This document shows positions 1 through 12,400 of a DNA stretch of 64,000 nt, one piece after another. Under the pieces are notes generated by a model, which had not been told where the DNA came from, made no database searches, and saw nothing but the letters and a program-made list of their open reading frames with translations. Source of the DNA: Avena insularis (taxonomy: Eukaryota; Streptophyta; Magnoliopsida; Poales; Poaceae); the NCBI GenBank assembly GCA_023614405.1, contig CM042694.1, forward strand, positions 484,399,791 through 484,463,790, written 5' to 3'. Position numbers and translations under genes: made by a program. Within the stretch, counting starts at the first letter, position 1; every line of letters starts with the position of its first letter.

Positions 1-969
1 ACCATGCCTACTTTGGCTATTCCTAGAACTCAAATCTTAACAGAAAAAATTGTGGTTCTTTGCACCCCTTGCTAGTACAAGTAGTGATGTACCAAGGCCC
101 ACTTTGTTTCACCCCAAAAACTTTCAAACACTAAATTTAAATGACATTTGAAAATTGAATGTAGTTCATATGTATAGATCACACTTATGCAAAAACCAAC
201 CAAACCAATTCACCCTGACATTTCCCGGCAACCAGAGACTACCAGGCATAAGATCAAATCACACACCAAAAATCTTTTCAAAATTCGAATTTAAACTTCT
301 TACGGGCATTGTGTCGAACACCTGGCAGACAAAATCAAAATGGCCTAACTACTACTATTTTTGATCAAATCTTGTCGAGCCATTTGGTGTGCATTGATCA
401 TCCTTGTCTCCCCTGAGTCCAACCAACACCCCACCGGCCTACCCCTAAGCCACAGCAGCAGTGGAGCGCCCCTCCTTTGTGGTCACCGTTGGCCAAAAGA
501 GGGCAGAGCGCCAGGGATAACGCTGCACCAAACCAGCAAGCCCTCTAGCTCCGCCCAACCCTACCACACCTCCCTGCCCCTTCCCCAAGCCCACCCAGGC
601 CCTAGACCACACCCTAGCCTCGCCGCCCTTTTCTCTCTGAGGGCTTCGGATAGGCGATAGCCATGCACATGGGCCAGCCCCACCTCGCCAATACAGCGGC
701 CGCTCGCCTCAACCTGACATCCCGCCAAACATGGCCGTGTGCCGTCGCGCGACCCATAGTCACCGAGCGCCGCGTCGAGCACCGCCTCTGTCTCCCAGAG
801 CGCGTGACTCTCCCGACCGCCATCCACCGCCCCTAGTCACGCCATTAAGCCATAGAGCATCGCCAGGAGGCAAACGACCGCCATCCTCCTATGCCGCCCA
901 TGCCAATAGCGCCCTGTATCGTCATCACCGACGAGCTCACCGTCGCCCTCTCGGTCCCCTCGTTGAGAC

Positions 970-976
970 TATATAA
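970..976 (+). promoter_or_regulatory. TATA box of element A 5' LTR
   Basis: TATATAA follows a GC-rich block and precedes a C-rich stretch that would hold the transcription start. The same box stands at 10700-10706 in the 3' LTR. Transcription from here would give an R/U5 leader of about 2.6 kb before the primer site, which is very long. The role is inferred from motif and position. Confidence 0.7.
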
Positions 977-2851
977 GGAGCCCTCCCCAGCACGAATTCC
1001 TCACACCACTCAACTCCCCTCTCGTCACTGATCCTTTCCCACCTCTTGCTGGAGCCGCTCGAGCCTTAGTTCTCCGGAATTGCACTGGAGGAGCCCGCTG
1101 CAGAGGAGGAGACGCTGCAGTTGATTCCGTCCACCCTGAGCCCTACTACGACCTTGCCTGAGTCCGCCGTCACTGTCCAGTTCGATCGCCCACCTCGCCG
1201 CACTAGCTGGAGCCCTGGTACGTCGCTAATAGACCCCTACTGGACGTTTAGGGTTCGGTCTCGCTGGCGACAAAGTCGGTCATCGACGACGACTGTGGAC
1301 CGTTGATCTAGGTTCTAATCGTGTGGCCTAGATTGATAGATATCGTTTTGAGTTTTAAGTCTAGCTGACAAGCGGGACAACCTGTCAGCCGCCCTCTGTG
1401 CCGCTGAGCGTCACTAGGCCAGCCCATTTCCTTTTCCGCGCGACCCAGTTAATTCAAATGTAGATTTGTCTATTTAGGTTTGATCTCACTTCTGTCCCTT
1501 AGTTTAAAAATCCATTCAGGAAGATTTACTGAACCAAATTGAGTGATTCAAATTTTGTTGGAAAGCTTCTGAAAAGATCTATCCAAGACCGTTGGATTTA
1601 ATTCATTTAGAGTTAGAGATCTCTCCTAGTAAAAATAACAAGATAGAAGCTTTTGCACATTCAAACATTTTTATAAAATCAACCATAATAGCTTTTGAGT
1701 TGATTCCAACTCTCAAAAATCACATTTAACCATACCTATCTGAATATATAATAATATTAAGGTTTACATGCAGTGACTTTGGACTAGTACCAAAATAATG
1801 CTATATAGGCATTTCTAGTCACTTTAAATCATTAAATATTAAACTTAAACTTATTAAAATATGATCCAACCCTTAAATCACATTCCCATATGTTATAATA
1901 TGTGGTGATGACATGTGTCCACATGATCCCATATTTTAATTGGAGAATATTAAATCTTAGTTATTTTTCAATGAGTAGAAATTACTTTTCTTAAATAAAA
2001 AGTATGAAGCTAGTTAATAAAACCTTGTGATGCTTGTGATGATAATAGATCATCAAATGTGTGCCTTAGTGTGCTAAGTAGACTAGTAATGCTTTGTTTG
2101 GTGATTGTGTATCCCGTATGTATTTAAAGACAATAGTACCGACCAAGCTTTCGAGGAGGAGGAGTTCTACCTAGAGGAGGAGGAAGAAAACTTCAACCAC
2201 TGCACTGCACAAGGAAAGCCATCATTAACAATGCAAGCTAACACTTGCAAGCTAGATAACCTAAGCCAAGGCATTAGGCATGCTTTGGTGATACCATTTT
2301 GGATTTATACCTATTTCAAGATTTAATTCCAAGCTTTACTTTTCCTTACTTTACCAAAGTCCTTTACTTGTTTTGAAGGTAGCATAAAGAGTATAAAACT
2401 TGACCTATCTAGATAACCTTAGATGACATTCTATGGCATGATATTGAGATTAGCATCCCACCTTAGTGAACCCTCTTAACTTAGTAGTTTAGAGCTAAAC
2501 TAAAACTTGAGTCACTTTAGATGGGAATACTTGGTGAAAATGAATTATGAAAACCTTGGAATGATGAGTCATTCTATTGAGATGTTTTGACATGTGTTGA
2601 GAAACAAAAATAGTTTATGATGATGAAAATGTTGAGGCATGTGTCTTACCCCTCTTACAAAAAAACTGATGGTTGGATTCGGATGCGATACCATTCCAAA
2701 TTTACCGTACAACCATAATACATGAATTGGGTAAGGCTTAGCCGGAAGTTTATATGTATTAGTATTAGTTCCCTCGCGGGAGAGGTTTGAGCTGAGGCTA
2801 CCTCTCAATGTTGTCCACCTATGCAGTGCCCAAGATGACAGATGGTCATGG

Positions 2852-3094
2852 TTGGGAGGCCATGCTCATAGGAGAGGTGCTTATGCTAGGGTGTGTAAAG
2901 GAAAGGTTATGTTTGATTATCTGCATACTAAGTATGATGATTCAGGGTTATCCCTAACAGATGTATCGAATCTTGTGGTGAAAGTGTACCACCTCTGTAG
3001 AGTGTCAAACTATTCGATTAGCCGCGTCCGCGGTTATGGACAGTTGGAGTGGCCATACTGGTTCGTTGCCAGATATTTTCAAAATGCCTTATGA
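2852..3094 (+). other. Open frame in LTR A, kept in three of four related LTRs
   Basis: An 80-codon open frame lies downstream of the predicted start of transcription. Frames of the same length and end occur in both LTRs of element E (43070-43312 and 52816-53058, minus strand). In the 3' LTR of A a 2-bp loss near 12659 breaks it. The frame opens with a TTG-type codon, and its first ATG is about 20 codons in. Many differences between copies change the amino acid, so coding is doubtful. It may only mark conserved leader sequence. Confidence 0.3.
3021..3041 (+). promoter_or_regulatory. Shared LTR motif around CCGCGG
   Basis: A 21-bp segment containing GTCCGCGGTTATGGAC stands here and at 12747-12767 (A 3' LTR). 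It recurs at 31995-32015 in solo LTR D and, with changes, on the minus strand at 43123-43143 and 52869-52889 in element E. It lies about 0.6 kb before the LTR end in A and about 1 kb before it in D. The function is unknown; a processing or structural role in the leader RNA is a guess. Confidence 0.6.
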
Positions 3095-3646
3095 AATAAA
3101 TGATGAATCTTAACTTGACCACAACAGGGTTGTGACTATGACACTAGCTTCCCAACTTAAGTGATTCTAGAACTTTATTTAATCTTCTTTGTTTCTGTAC
3201 TCAGCTTAGGTTTCAAACTTAACTTTACAAATAAACATAGAGTTAGTATTTACCACTAGAACTATCTTACTTGTTAGTGGTAGTTTGCGAGTACTTAAAT
3301 AGTACTCATGGCTTTTGTCTATGGCTATTCCCATGGCCAGACTATGAAGGAGACTACCAAGATGAAGGACAGCAGGACGGCTATGATAACTAGGACAATC
3401 TTCCATCATCAGCATTGCCTGTGCCTCTGAAGATGGACCCCACCGCTACACTTATTATTTATTCCGCTGCTTGTTGTATTAAGACTGGATCATGAGATCC
3501 TTTATTCGTGTAAGACCTTATTATGGTTTGTAATGGATGACGTATTGTGATATCCAATCTATTATGTCTCGCAAAAATGGTAATCCTGGGATTGCGATGT
3601 ATGACATAACAGGCATCTGGGATTAAAAATCCGGGTGTTGACAAGT

Positions 3647-3658
3647 TGGTATCAGAGC
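3647..3658 (+). other. Element A primer binding site (tRNA-Met)
   Basis: TGGTATCAGAGC begins four bases after the LTR end CA (3643). This is the standard complement of the 3' end of initiator tRNA-Met used by many plant retrotransposons to prime minus-strand DNA synthesis. Confidence 0.9.
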
Positions 3659-3871
3659 CATCCTGACCATAGGAGACCCTAGTTAGAATGGACGTCCGAA
3701 CAAAAACTTAATTTCAAAACCAAAGGAAGTATTTATGAAAAATTATTTCATGTCTTACCCTTGGGAATTCGTTCTTTCTCAAAAATTCATGTTCCTCCAA
3801 TTCTTATATTACTACCTAAAATTTGACACACTTGATCATTTCGCTAACTTCCGCATCCTAAATTCTTGTAG

Positions 3872-4639
3872 ATGGAGACTCAGTTAAGTAAGTTCTACCA
3901 GTTGGGCAACAGAGGCCAACTGATCTTCGAGAGGGATCTAGATTCACTGCGAAAGTTATTGGGGCCACATCCGGAGTTTCTTGAAGCTCAACTTCCTGGA
4001 CCCCCAGGAGGAGATTTACAATGGCTAGTCGCCGTTGATCTTCGAGGAAGCATAGAAGCACCAACATCCGAGAGAATCCAGTTCTCCGTAAGAGAGAATA
4101 ACTGGCTAGATGGATTAGCCAGAGCAATGCATGAAGCTCTCGCACGTCTATGTGCCCTCAGTGTCAGCCAAATCCAAGGAACCCACTTTGCTCACTATGC
4201 AAGGTGTGACTTCATGGGAATGCCAATGGAGATGCTGGGTCATCCGGAGTTGAAGCGTCAAGTGGAGAACCTTGACTTCCTACTGTACGATTGCCAGAAG
4301 GAATTGGACAATGCTAGGGAGTTTGCCAACAACAACCGTGCCATTGCCACCCAGAAGGCCCAGACGTTCTCACTGCTTGTCAAGGACCGTCAGTCTCTTC
4401 GCCTCCAGCGCGAAAATAAGGATCGCACCATCGCTCGTCTTTGCAAGAAGGTGGCCGACCTCGAGAAGACCATCAAGGAGCAAGAAGCTCAGCTTGCAGC
4501 AAAGGAAGAAGAAGAGGAGTGTGAAGACATCCAGGGAGATATGGATTCTTACCTCATCAATGATGATGACTTTCTGGAGGAGGATGCCGTGGACTTCTAC
4601 ACCGACGATGAGGACTCCGACTTCATCGACGATGAGTAG
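3872..4639 (+). CDS. Extra ORF ahead of gag: coiled-coil protein with acidic tail
   Basis: A complete ATG-to-stop frame of 255 residues lies between the primer site and gag. Residues 1-125 look globular (start METQLSKFYQLG). About 125-215 is rich in K, E, Q, L and R with heptad-like spacing and probably forms a coiled coil. Residues 215-255 are strongly acidic (runs of E and D, end DDE). No zinc knuckle, protease or other catalytic motif is visible. The same protein is encoded at the same place in element E (52038 down to 51265), where two stops interrupt it. Conservation of an intact frame in A, while gag and pol beside it are broken, is notable but could be chance. Some plant gypsy lineages carry additional ORFs; no function is assigned here. 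Confidence 0.75.
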   Translation: METQLSKFYQLGNRGQLIFERDLDSLRKLLGPHPEFLEAQLPGPPGGDLQWLVAVDLRGSIEAPTSERIQFSVRENNWLDGLARAMHEALARLCALSVSQIQGTHFAHYARCDFMGMPMEMLGHPELKRQVENLDFLLYDCQKELDNAREFANNNRAIATQKAQTFSLLVKDRQSLRLQRENKDRTIARLCKKVADLEKTIKEQEAQLAAKEEEEECEDIQGDMDSYLINDDDFLEEDAVDFYTDDEDSDFIDDE

Positions 4640-4887
4640 ATGCACTAGAGCACTGTCATAGCATGAGATGTATTGGTCCCACTGTATCGTAGCTTGCAGA
4701 ATGGTTCTTAAAACCATCTGTTTTCCCTTGTTGTTGTGGTGTGTGTGTTTGTATCGTGTGCTTTGCTTGAATGAATGAAAAGAAGTTAGTTGCAAAACCT
4801 GAGTCAAACTCAAAGTTTTAGCTTTGAAATCAAAACCATGAACCTTAGAACTTTCCCTCTTACCCCTTTATCTACCTCAATCTTTAG

Positions 4888-5950
4888 ATGACTCGTGGAA
4901 ACCAAGGAGAGAGTAGCTCATCGCAAGACCCAATGCTGCAGATCCTGCAGAATCTCATCGCAGACTGGGAAGCAAGCAGGGCAGAGCGCCAAGCTAATCT
5001 AGCAACACTGCAGCAGATCGCCCAGATGGCTCTCAACAACCAGAACCATGGAAATCAGGATCATAAAGGATCCAAGCTGAAAAACATCCAGAATACCAAT
5101 CCCCCAATCTTTCGCACTTCGGAGAACCCATTAGATGCAGATGACTGGTTGTAGACAATGGAGAACAATCTAGAAGTAGCCAGAGTTGATGACAACGAGA
5201 AAGTTCTCTATGCCACCCACTACTTGGCAGGATGTAAGAGCATGGTGGAACAACATCCGCTTGATGAACCATGGTCAAGTGATGACATGGGAAGCCTTCA
5301 AAATCAAGTTCAGCCGCACCCACGTGCCGCAGGGCTTAGTCACCAGAATGAGGGATGAATTCAGAGAGTTGAAGCAAGCAGAATGATTGTGGTGGAGTAC
5401 CATGACAGATTCCTGTCGCTTGTAAGATATGCACCTGATGAGATCAACACGGAGGCCAAGAAGAAGGAGAGATTCTTGAATGGACTGCATGATGAGATGC
5501 AGACTGTCCTCGTCAACATCTGTTTCCAAGGTCTCGAAGAGCTAGTCGACTCTGCCATTCAGATGGAAGGGAAGATTAACCAGGCAAACGATAACCACAA
5601 ACGTCGTATGATGTAGCAAACTGGATCCAACACACCAGAAGTATCGTCCCAACCCCTCACCAGGATATGCACCAAGTAACAACCGACCCCCAATGTCTCG
5701 CCCAAGCTACCCCAACCGTAGCGGAGGCAATGTGAAGTCCGGAGGAAACAACAATCACTCCGGCAACAACAGCAAGTTCAACCGTGCCCCTCCCAAGAGC
5801 AACAACAACAACAACGCTGCACCCAGAACTGGAAGCAATGATGTGCCCGTGGCAGCTAAAGACAAGTCTCAGATAACTTGTTTCGAGTGTGGAGTGAAGG
5901 ATCACTATTCCAATGAGTGCCCCAGAAGACTGTCGCCACTGCCAATGTGA
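4888..5950 (+). pseudogene. gag: Element A gag (capsid/nucleocapsid), broken
   Basis: The frame starts with ATG at 4888 and would make the structural coat of the virus-like particle. The N-terminal part is rich in Q, N and A. The capsid core is recognised by segments such as WWNNIRLMNHGQ and KIKFSRTHVPQG. A basic N/S-rich linker follows, then a zinc knuckle C-X2-C-X4-H-X4-C at 5879-5920. Breaks seen: a TAG at about 5152 where element E has a sense codon, a one-base loss near 5235, a further shift near 5380, a stop at 5614-5616, and a shift near the knuckle. Comparison with the E copy locates each break. The product would not be made whole. Confidence 0.9.
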
Positions 5951-6462
5951 ATGCCCCAGCTCAACAGCAGCGCCGTGTTCAACTAGGGAGAATATTTGCC
6001 CCAGGGAACCCTCACAACCGCAACAGTCGTCTCTTCCACATGAACGCCGAAGAAGCCCAAGAAGCGCCAGATGTAGTGATGGGTATGTTTTCTGTCAACT
6101 CAGTTTTAGCAAGAGTGTTGTTTGATTCTGGAGCATCGCACTCATTTGTCACCGAAGAATTTGCATGCACTAGTAAGATTCACCCAAACAACTTGAAGCA
6201 TGTCATGATAGTTCAAATCCTCGGTTCAACTACAAAAGCTAGAAAAATTTGCAAAGTTGTGCCTATCAGAATACAATGGATAGATTTTTATGCTAATCTA
6301 ATAGTACTTGGAACTAAAGGATTGGAACTAGTACTAGGTATGGATTGGATGTCAAGGCATAAAGGACTGATAGACTATGCTAAGAAAGCTATCACCATAA
6401 CCAGTAGCTCTAGAGTAACAGTAGAGCACATATGTGAAACCTTACCTGGTCAATTCAAGTGA
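5917..6462 (+). pseudogene. pol: Element A pol: aspartic protease segment
   Basis: This is a 181-codon open frame. The active-site motif is FDSGASHSFV, with the aspartate at 6124-6126, the retropepsin signature of Ty3/gypsy elements. The protease would cut the Gag-Pol polyprotein. The frame joins the zinc-knuckle region by a shift and ends at a TGA (6460-6462) where element E keeps TGC. After this stop the same frame continues into reverse transcriptase, so a single nonsense change separates the two domains. Confidence 0.9.
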
Positions 6463-7311
6463 AACAAGAGTCTAGCCCTGCCCACCATTGACCAAGTCAG
6501 AGTAGTCTGTGAATACCCCGACATATTCCCAGATGAATTGCTAGGTATGCCCCCGGATAGGGATATTGACTTCATTATCGAACTAATCCCCAGAACTAGA
6601 CCCATAGCCCAGAGACCCTATAGCATGAACCCCTCAGAGTTAGTAGAATTGAAGAAGCAGTTGGATGCCATGTTAGCAACATGCTTGATTCAACCAAGCG
6701 CATCGCCATGGAGATCACCAGTGTTATTCATCGACAAGAAAGATGGAGGCAACCGTTTGTGCACTGATTACAGAAAGTTGAATGACATCACCATCAAAAA
6801 TAAGTACCCTTTGCCAAAGATAGAGGATCTATTTGATCAGTTGACTGGTGCCCAGGTGTTCTCAAAGATTGATCTTAGGACTGGTTATCGCCAACTTAAG
6901 ATTCGTGCAACGGATATTCCGAAGATAGCCTTTACTACTCGTTATGGTTTATACGAGTATACGGTCATGTCTTTCGGATTAACCAATGCCCCTGCCTATT
7001 TCATGAATCTCATGAATAAGTTCTTTATGAATTTCCTAGATAAGTTTGTCGTTGTGTTTATCGACGACATCCTTATCTACTCCAAATCAGAAGAAGAGCA
7101 AGAGCAACATCTGAGAATCATCCTAGAAACCCTGAGAGAGCATCGAATGTATGCCAAGTTCAGCAAATGTGAGTTTTGGCTGAAAGAAGTAGGATTCCTT
7201 GGACATATTGTGTCTGCCGGAGGAGTCTCTGTTGATCCCGCCAAGATCAGAGATGTCGAAGCATGGGTAGCCCCAACCACTCAAACCCAAGTCCATGGTT
7301 TCTCGAATTAG
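6463..7311 (+). pseudogene. pol: Element A pol: reverse transcriptase segment
   Basis: Reverse transcriptase motifs appear in order: [48 protein letters not shown] and the catalytic FIDDILIYS (7057-7068). KCEFW and GFLGHIVS, typical of gypsy elements, follow. The catalytic aspartates are intact. Near 7290 the frame shifts, which separates this part from RNase H. The enzyme would copy the element RNA to DNA inside the particle. Confidence 0.93.
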
Positions 7312-8456
7312 TGAGATATTACCGCAAGTTCGTAGAAGGATTTTCTACCATAGCCAGACCCATGACCCAATTGCTAAAGAAGGACAAGAAGTTTGAATGG
7401 ACTGACAAATGTGAAGCTAGTTTCCAAGAGCTGAAGAAGAGACTGATTTCAACCCCGATATTGATCATGCCAGATATCAAGAAGTCGTTTGATGTGTATT
7501 GTGATGCATCCAAGATTGGTCTCGGATGTGTACTGATGCAAGAAGGCAAAGTCATCGCTTATCTATCTCGACAACTAAAGCAGCATGAGCAGAACTATCC
7601 AACCCATGATCTTGAGTTAGCAGCCGTAGTTTTGGCATTGAAGACATGGCGTCATTATCTGATGGGTAATCGCTGTGAGATTTACTCAGATCATAAAAGC
7701 TTGAAGTATATTTTCACTTGTAAGGAGCTGAATATGAGGCAAAGAAGATGGATAGAGTTAATCAAGGATTATGACCTTGACATTCACTATCACCATGGCA
7801 AAGCCAATATGGTAGCAGATGCTCTTAGCAGATTGCCATGTAGGCTAAACACTATGATCAAGGAAAAGCAACCAAGTTTGTACGAGGAGTTGGAGCAGTT
7901 CAGAACTGAGATAGTTAGCAAAGGATTTTTAGCTAGCATTGAACTTCAACCCACTTTGATTAGCCAAATCAAGGAAGCCCATAAGGGAAATGAAAGTATC
8001 GACAGAATCAAACGTCGTATTGGTATAGGAAAGGTACCTGGATTCACTGAAGACAAAAAAGGAGTTCTGTGGTACAAAGGACGTATCTGTGTGCCAGCAG
8101 ATTCGAAGCTGAAGCAAGTTATCATGCAGGAAGCTCATGATACTCTTTATTCTATCCACCCCGGAGGAACGAAGATGTACCAAGATTTGAAAGAGCAATT
8201 TTGGTGGCACAATATGAAGAGAGAAATCGAAAGCTACATCGCCAAGTGTGACATCTGTCAAAGAGTCAAAGCAGAGCATCAGAGGCCTGTAGGACTGTTG
8301 CAACCATTGCAGATTCTAGAATGGAAATGGGATTCTGTCGGAATGGACTTTATCACCGGTTTGCCTACTTCTAGTAGGGGAAATGACTCAATCTGGGTCA
8401 TCATTGATAGACTATCCAAGGTAGCTCACTTTATACCTATCAAGACAACCTATTAG
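7263..8456 (+). pseudogene. pol: Element A pol: RNase H and integrase N-terminus
   Basis: This 397-codon frame opens in the region where the RT frame is lost. RNase H is recognised by [42 protein letters not shown] and [11 protein letters not shown]. The integrase zinc domain follows, with HPGGTKM and CDIC (8247-8258). The first catalytic aspartate of integrase is in VGMDFITG (8346-8348). A TAG at 8454-8456 interrupts the integrase core where element E has CAG. RNase H removes template RNA; integrase inserts the DNA copy. Confidence 0.93.
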
Positions 8457-9399
8457 AGTTCGAAACTAGCAGAGCTGTACATTGCTAGAATTGTTAGTCT
8501 GCATGGAACCCCCAAGACCATAGTATCAGATCAAGGAACCCAGTTTACCTCAAGATTTTGGCAGAAAGTCCAGGAAGGATTAGGAACCAAGTTGAATTTC
8601 AGCACCGCTTATCACCCGCAAACTGATGGATAGAGTGAAAGAGTCAACCAAATCTTAAAAGATATGTTGAGAGATTGTGTATTAGAGTATGGATCAAAAT
8701 GGGAAGACTGCCTGCCTGTCGCAGAATTCTCATATAACAACAGTTATCAAGCTAGTTTGCAAATGGCACCATTTGAGTTCCTATACGGAAGAAAGTGCCG
8801 CACCCCTTTGAATTGGTCGCAAGTAGGAGAGAGTCAGATCTTCGGACCCGACATTCTCCGAGAAGCCGAAGAGAAAGTTCACAAAGTTCGTGAGCACCTC
8901 AAGACTGCCCAATCCAGACAGAAGAGTTATGCTAACAAGAGAAGGAGAGACCTGACTTTCAATGTCAGAGATTTTGTATATCTCAAGGTTTCGCCATTGA
9001 AGGGAACGCAACGCTTTAGTCTGAAAGGAAAGTTAGACCCCAGATATATCGGACCATTCAAGATTCTGAATTGTCGAGGAGAAGTATCTTATCAACTAGA
9101 ACTACCAAAGGAGATGTCAGCCATCACAATGTGTTCCATATCTTGTTGCTTCGCAAATGCCTAGAAGTGCCGGAGAAGACCGAAGTTTTCAAGAATATCA
9201 ATCACCGAGCTGTTGAGATCAACAAGCACTGACATATCGTGAAGTGCCCATCCGTATCCTAGAGGAAGCCTACAGAACCACCAGGACCAGGAGTATCAAG
9301 TTTCTCAAGATTCAGTGGAGCAACAATACCGAAGAGGAAGCCACTTGGGAGCGAGAAAATTACATTAGGACAGAGTTCCTAGATCTCTTTAGTCCCTAG
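8457..9399 (+). pseudogene. pol: Element A pol: integrase core end and chromodomain-like tail
   Basis: The frame continues past the 8454 stop. The second integrase aspartate is at 8529-8531 and the glutamate at 8637-8639, giving the D-D-35-E spacing. A TAG at 8631-8633 lies two codons before that glutamate. The GKL-type C-terminal domain (RYIGPFKIL) is followed by a frameshift near 9120. A tail up to a stop at 9397-9399 has the pattern IKFLKIQWS...EEATWERE, resembling chromodomains of plant chromoviruses, which steer insertion to heterochromatin. Confidence 0.88.
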
Positions 9400-9434
9400 T
9401 TTTCTTTCATAAATCTCGGGACAAGATTTTGTTT

Positions 9435-9446
9435 AAGGGGGGAAGG
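9435..9446 (+). other. Element A polypurine tract
   Basis: AAGGGGGGAAGG ends two bases before the 3' LTR start TGTAACATCCC. It would prime plus-strand DNA synthesis. Confidence 0.9.
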
Positions 9447-9448
9447 TT

Positions 9449-12400
9449 TGTAACATCCCAAAACTCTAATCCAAGGTTAATCAAGATCAAATCTACCCAA
9501 TTTAGGGTTAACAAAAACTTTTCCATTTAAGAATAATTAAGCATTCATTTGTGTGTGCATTTAAATAGGAGTTGTTTTGAATTGCCATGCTTGAGTGATC
9601 CATTGATGGTAAAATGATTCTAAGGTGAAATAAACATCATCTAGGTCATTCCCAAACAAATCCCAAAGAAAAACAAATCAAAATGAATAAAATAAACAAA
9701 TGGTCACTTTTGCCATTTTAATCACCATGCCTACTTTGGCTATTCCTAGAACTCAAATCTTAACAGAAACAATTGTGATTCTTTGCACCCCTTGCTAGTA
9801 CAAGTAGTGATGTCCCAAGGCCCACTTTGTTTTACCCCAAAAACTTTCAAACACTAAATTTAAATGACATTTGAAAATTGAATGTAGTTCATATGTATAG
9901 ATCACACTTATGCAAAAACCAACCAAACCAATTCACCTTGACATTTCCCAGCAACTAGAGACAACCAAGCATAAGATCAGATCACACACCAAAAATCTTT
10001 TCAAAATTCGAATTTAAACTTCTTGCGGGCATTGTGTCGAACACCTGGCAGACAGAATCAAAATGGCCTAACTATTACTGTTTTTGATCAAATCTTGTCG
10101 AGCCATTTGGTGTGCATTGATCATCCTTGTCTCCCCTGAGTCCAACCAACACCCCACTGGCCTAACCCCTAAGCCGCAGCAGTAGTAGAGCGTCGCCCCT
10201 TTGTGGTTGCCGCCGGCAAGAAGAGGACAGAGCGCCAGGGACAGCGCCGCGCCAAACCAGCAAGCCCTCTAGCTCCGCCCAACCCTACCGCACCTCCCTG
10301 CCCCTTCCCCAAGCCCAGCCAGGCCCTGGACCACACCCTAGCCTCGCCACCCTTTTCTCTCCGCGAGCTCGCTAGAGCGTGATAGCCGCCAGCATGCCAC
10401 AGATCGCCCCTCAACCCAATATCGCGCACGCCGCTCCGCCTCGACCCCAGCACCCCGCCAGACACGGCAGTGTGTCGCCGCACGACCCACAGTCGCCGAG
10501 CGCCATGTCGAGCACCGCCTCTGTCTCCCAGAGCGTGTGACTCTCCCGACCACCATCCACCGCCCCTAGTCGCGCCATTAAGCCGTAGAGAACTGCCAGG
10601 AGGCACGCCACCATCCGCCTACGCCACCCATGCCAATAGCGCCCTGTATTGTCGTCACTGACGAGATCGCCGTCGTCCTCTCGGTCCCCTCATCGAGCCT
10701 ATATAAGGAGCCCTCCCGAGCACGAATTCCTCACACCACTCAACTCTCCTCTCGTCACTGATCCTTCCCCACCTCTCGCTGAAGCCGCTCGAGCATTAGT
10801 ATGCCGGAATTGCACCAGAGGAGCCCGCTGCAGAGGAGGAGATGCTGCTGTTGATTCCATCCACCCCGAGCCCTGTCCCGACCTCGCCTAAGTCCGTCGT
10901 TGCTATCCAGTTCGATCACCCGCCTCGCCGCTCTAGCTGGAGCCCTGGTACGTCCCCAGTAGACCCCCACTGGCCGTTTAGGGTTCGGTCTCACCAGCGA
11001 CGAGTCCGTCGTCGATGACGACTGTGGACCGTTGATCTAGGTTCTAATCGTGTGGCCCAGATTGATAAATACTATTTCGGGTTTTAAGTCTCGCTGACAA
11101 GCGGGACCAACCTATCAGCTACCCTCTGTGCCGCTGAGCATCACTGGGCCGGCCCATTTCCTTTCCAGCGCGACCCAGTTAATTCAAATATAGATTTTTC
11201 TATTTAGGTTTGAACTTACTTCTGTCCCTTAGTTTAAAAATCCATTCAGGAAGATATACTAAACCAAATTGAGTGATTCAAATTTTGTTGGAAAGCTTCT
11301 GAAAAGATCTATCCAAGCCCGTTGGATTTAATTTATTTATAGTTAGAGATCTCTCATAGTAAAAATAACAAGACATAAGCTTTTGCACATTCAAACATTT
11401 TTATAAAATCAACCATAATAGCTTTTGAGTTGATCCCCACTCTCAAAAATCACATTTAACCATACCTATCTGAATATATAATAATATTAAGGTTTACATG
11501 CAGTGACTTTGGACTAGTACCAAAATAATGCTATATAGGCATTTCTAGTCACTTTAAATCATTAAATATTAAACTTAAACTTATTAAAATATGATCCAAC
11601 CCTTAAATCACATTCCCATATGTTAGACTATGTGGTGATGACATGTGTCCACATGATCCCATATTTTAATTGGAGAATATTAAATCTTAGTTATTTTTCA
11701 ATGAGTAGAAATTACTTTTCTTAAATAAAAAGAATGAAGCTAGTTAATAAAACCTTGTGATGCTTGTGATGATAATAGATCATCAAATGTGTGCCTTAGT
11801 GTGCTAAGTAGACTAGTAAAGCTTTGTTTGGTGATTGTGTATCCTGTATGTATTTATAGACAATAGTACCAACCAAGCTTTCGAGGAGGAGGAGTTCTAC
11901 CTAGAGGAGGAGGAAGAAAACTTCAACCACTGCACTGCACAAGGCAAGCCATCATTAACAATGCAAGCTAACCCTTGCAAGCTAGATAACCTAAGCCAAG
12001 GCATTAGGCATGCTTTGGTGATACCATTTTGGATTTATACCTATTTCAAGATTTAATTCCAAGCTTTACTTTTCCTTACATTACCAAAGTCCTTTACTTG
12101 TTTTGAAGGTAGCATAAAGAGTATAAAACTTGACCTATCTAGATAACCTTAGATGTCGTTCTATGGCATGATATTGAGATTAGCATCCTACCTTAGTGAA
12201 CCCTCTTGACTAAGTAGTTTAGAGCTAAACTAAAACTTGAGTCACTTTAGATGGGAATACTTGGTGAAAATGAATTATGAAAACCTTGGAATGATGAGTC
12301 ATTCTATTGAGATGTTTTGACATGTGTTGAGAAACAAAAATGGTTTATGATGATGAAAATGTTGAGGCATGAGCCTTAGCCCTCTTAAAAAACTGATGGT

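Larger units (their letters stand above)
1..3643 (+). repeat. Element A 5' LTR (start outside window)
   Basis: Base 1 aligns with 9724 of the 3' LTR, and identity is high to the shared end GGGTGTTGACA at 3643. A GC-rich block (about 400-960) precedes a TATA box at 970. An AT-rich stretch (1440-2100) and a long probable leader follow. Short open frames in both strands of the GC-rich block are by-products of base composition and are not listed as genes. Confidence 0.95.

Noticed and set aside
561..976. GC-rich open frames in LTR A and its copy at 10169-10891
   Set aside because: They lie upstream of the TATA box on both strands, and reading frames differ between the two LTR copies.
2569..2808. 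79-codon minus-strand frame in LTR A, also in other LTR copies
   Set aside because: It runs against the element's transcription and its conservation is that expected from general LTR similarity.
3647..3658. tRNA gene fragment
   Set aside because: The match is only the short complement of a tRNA 3' end directly after an LTR, which is a primer binding site.
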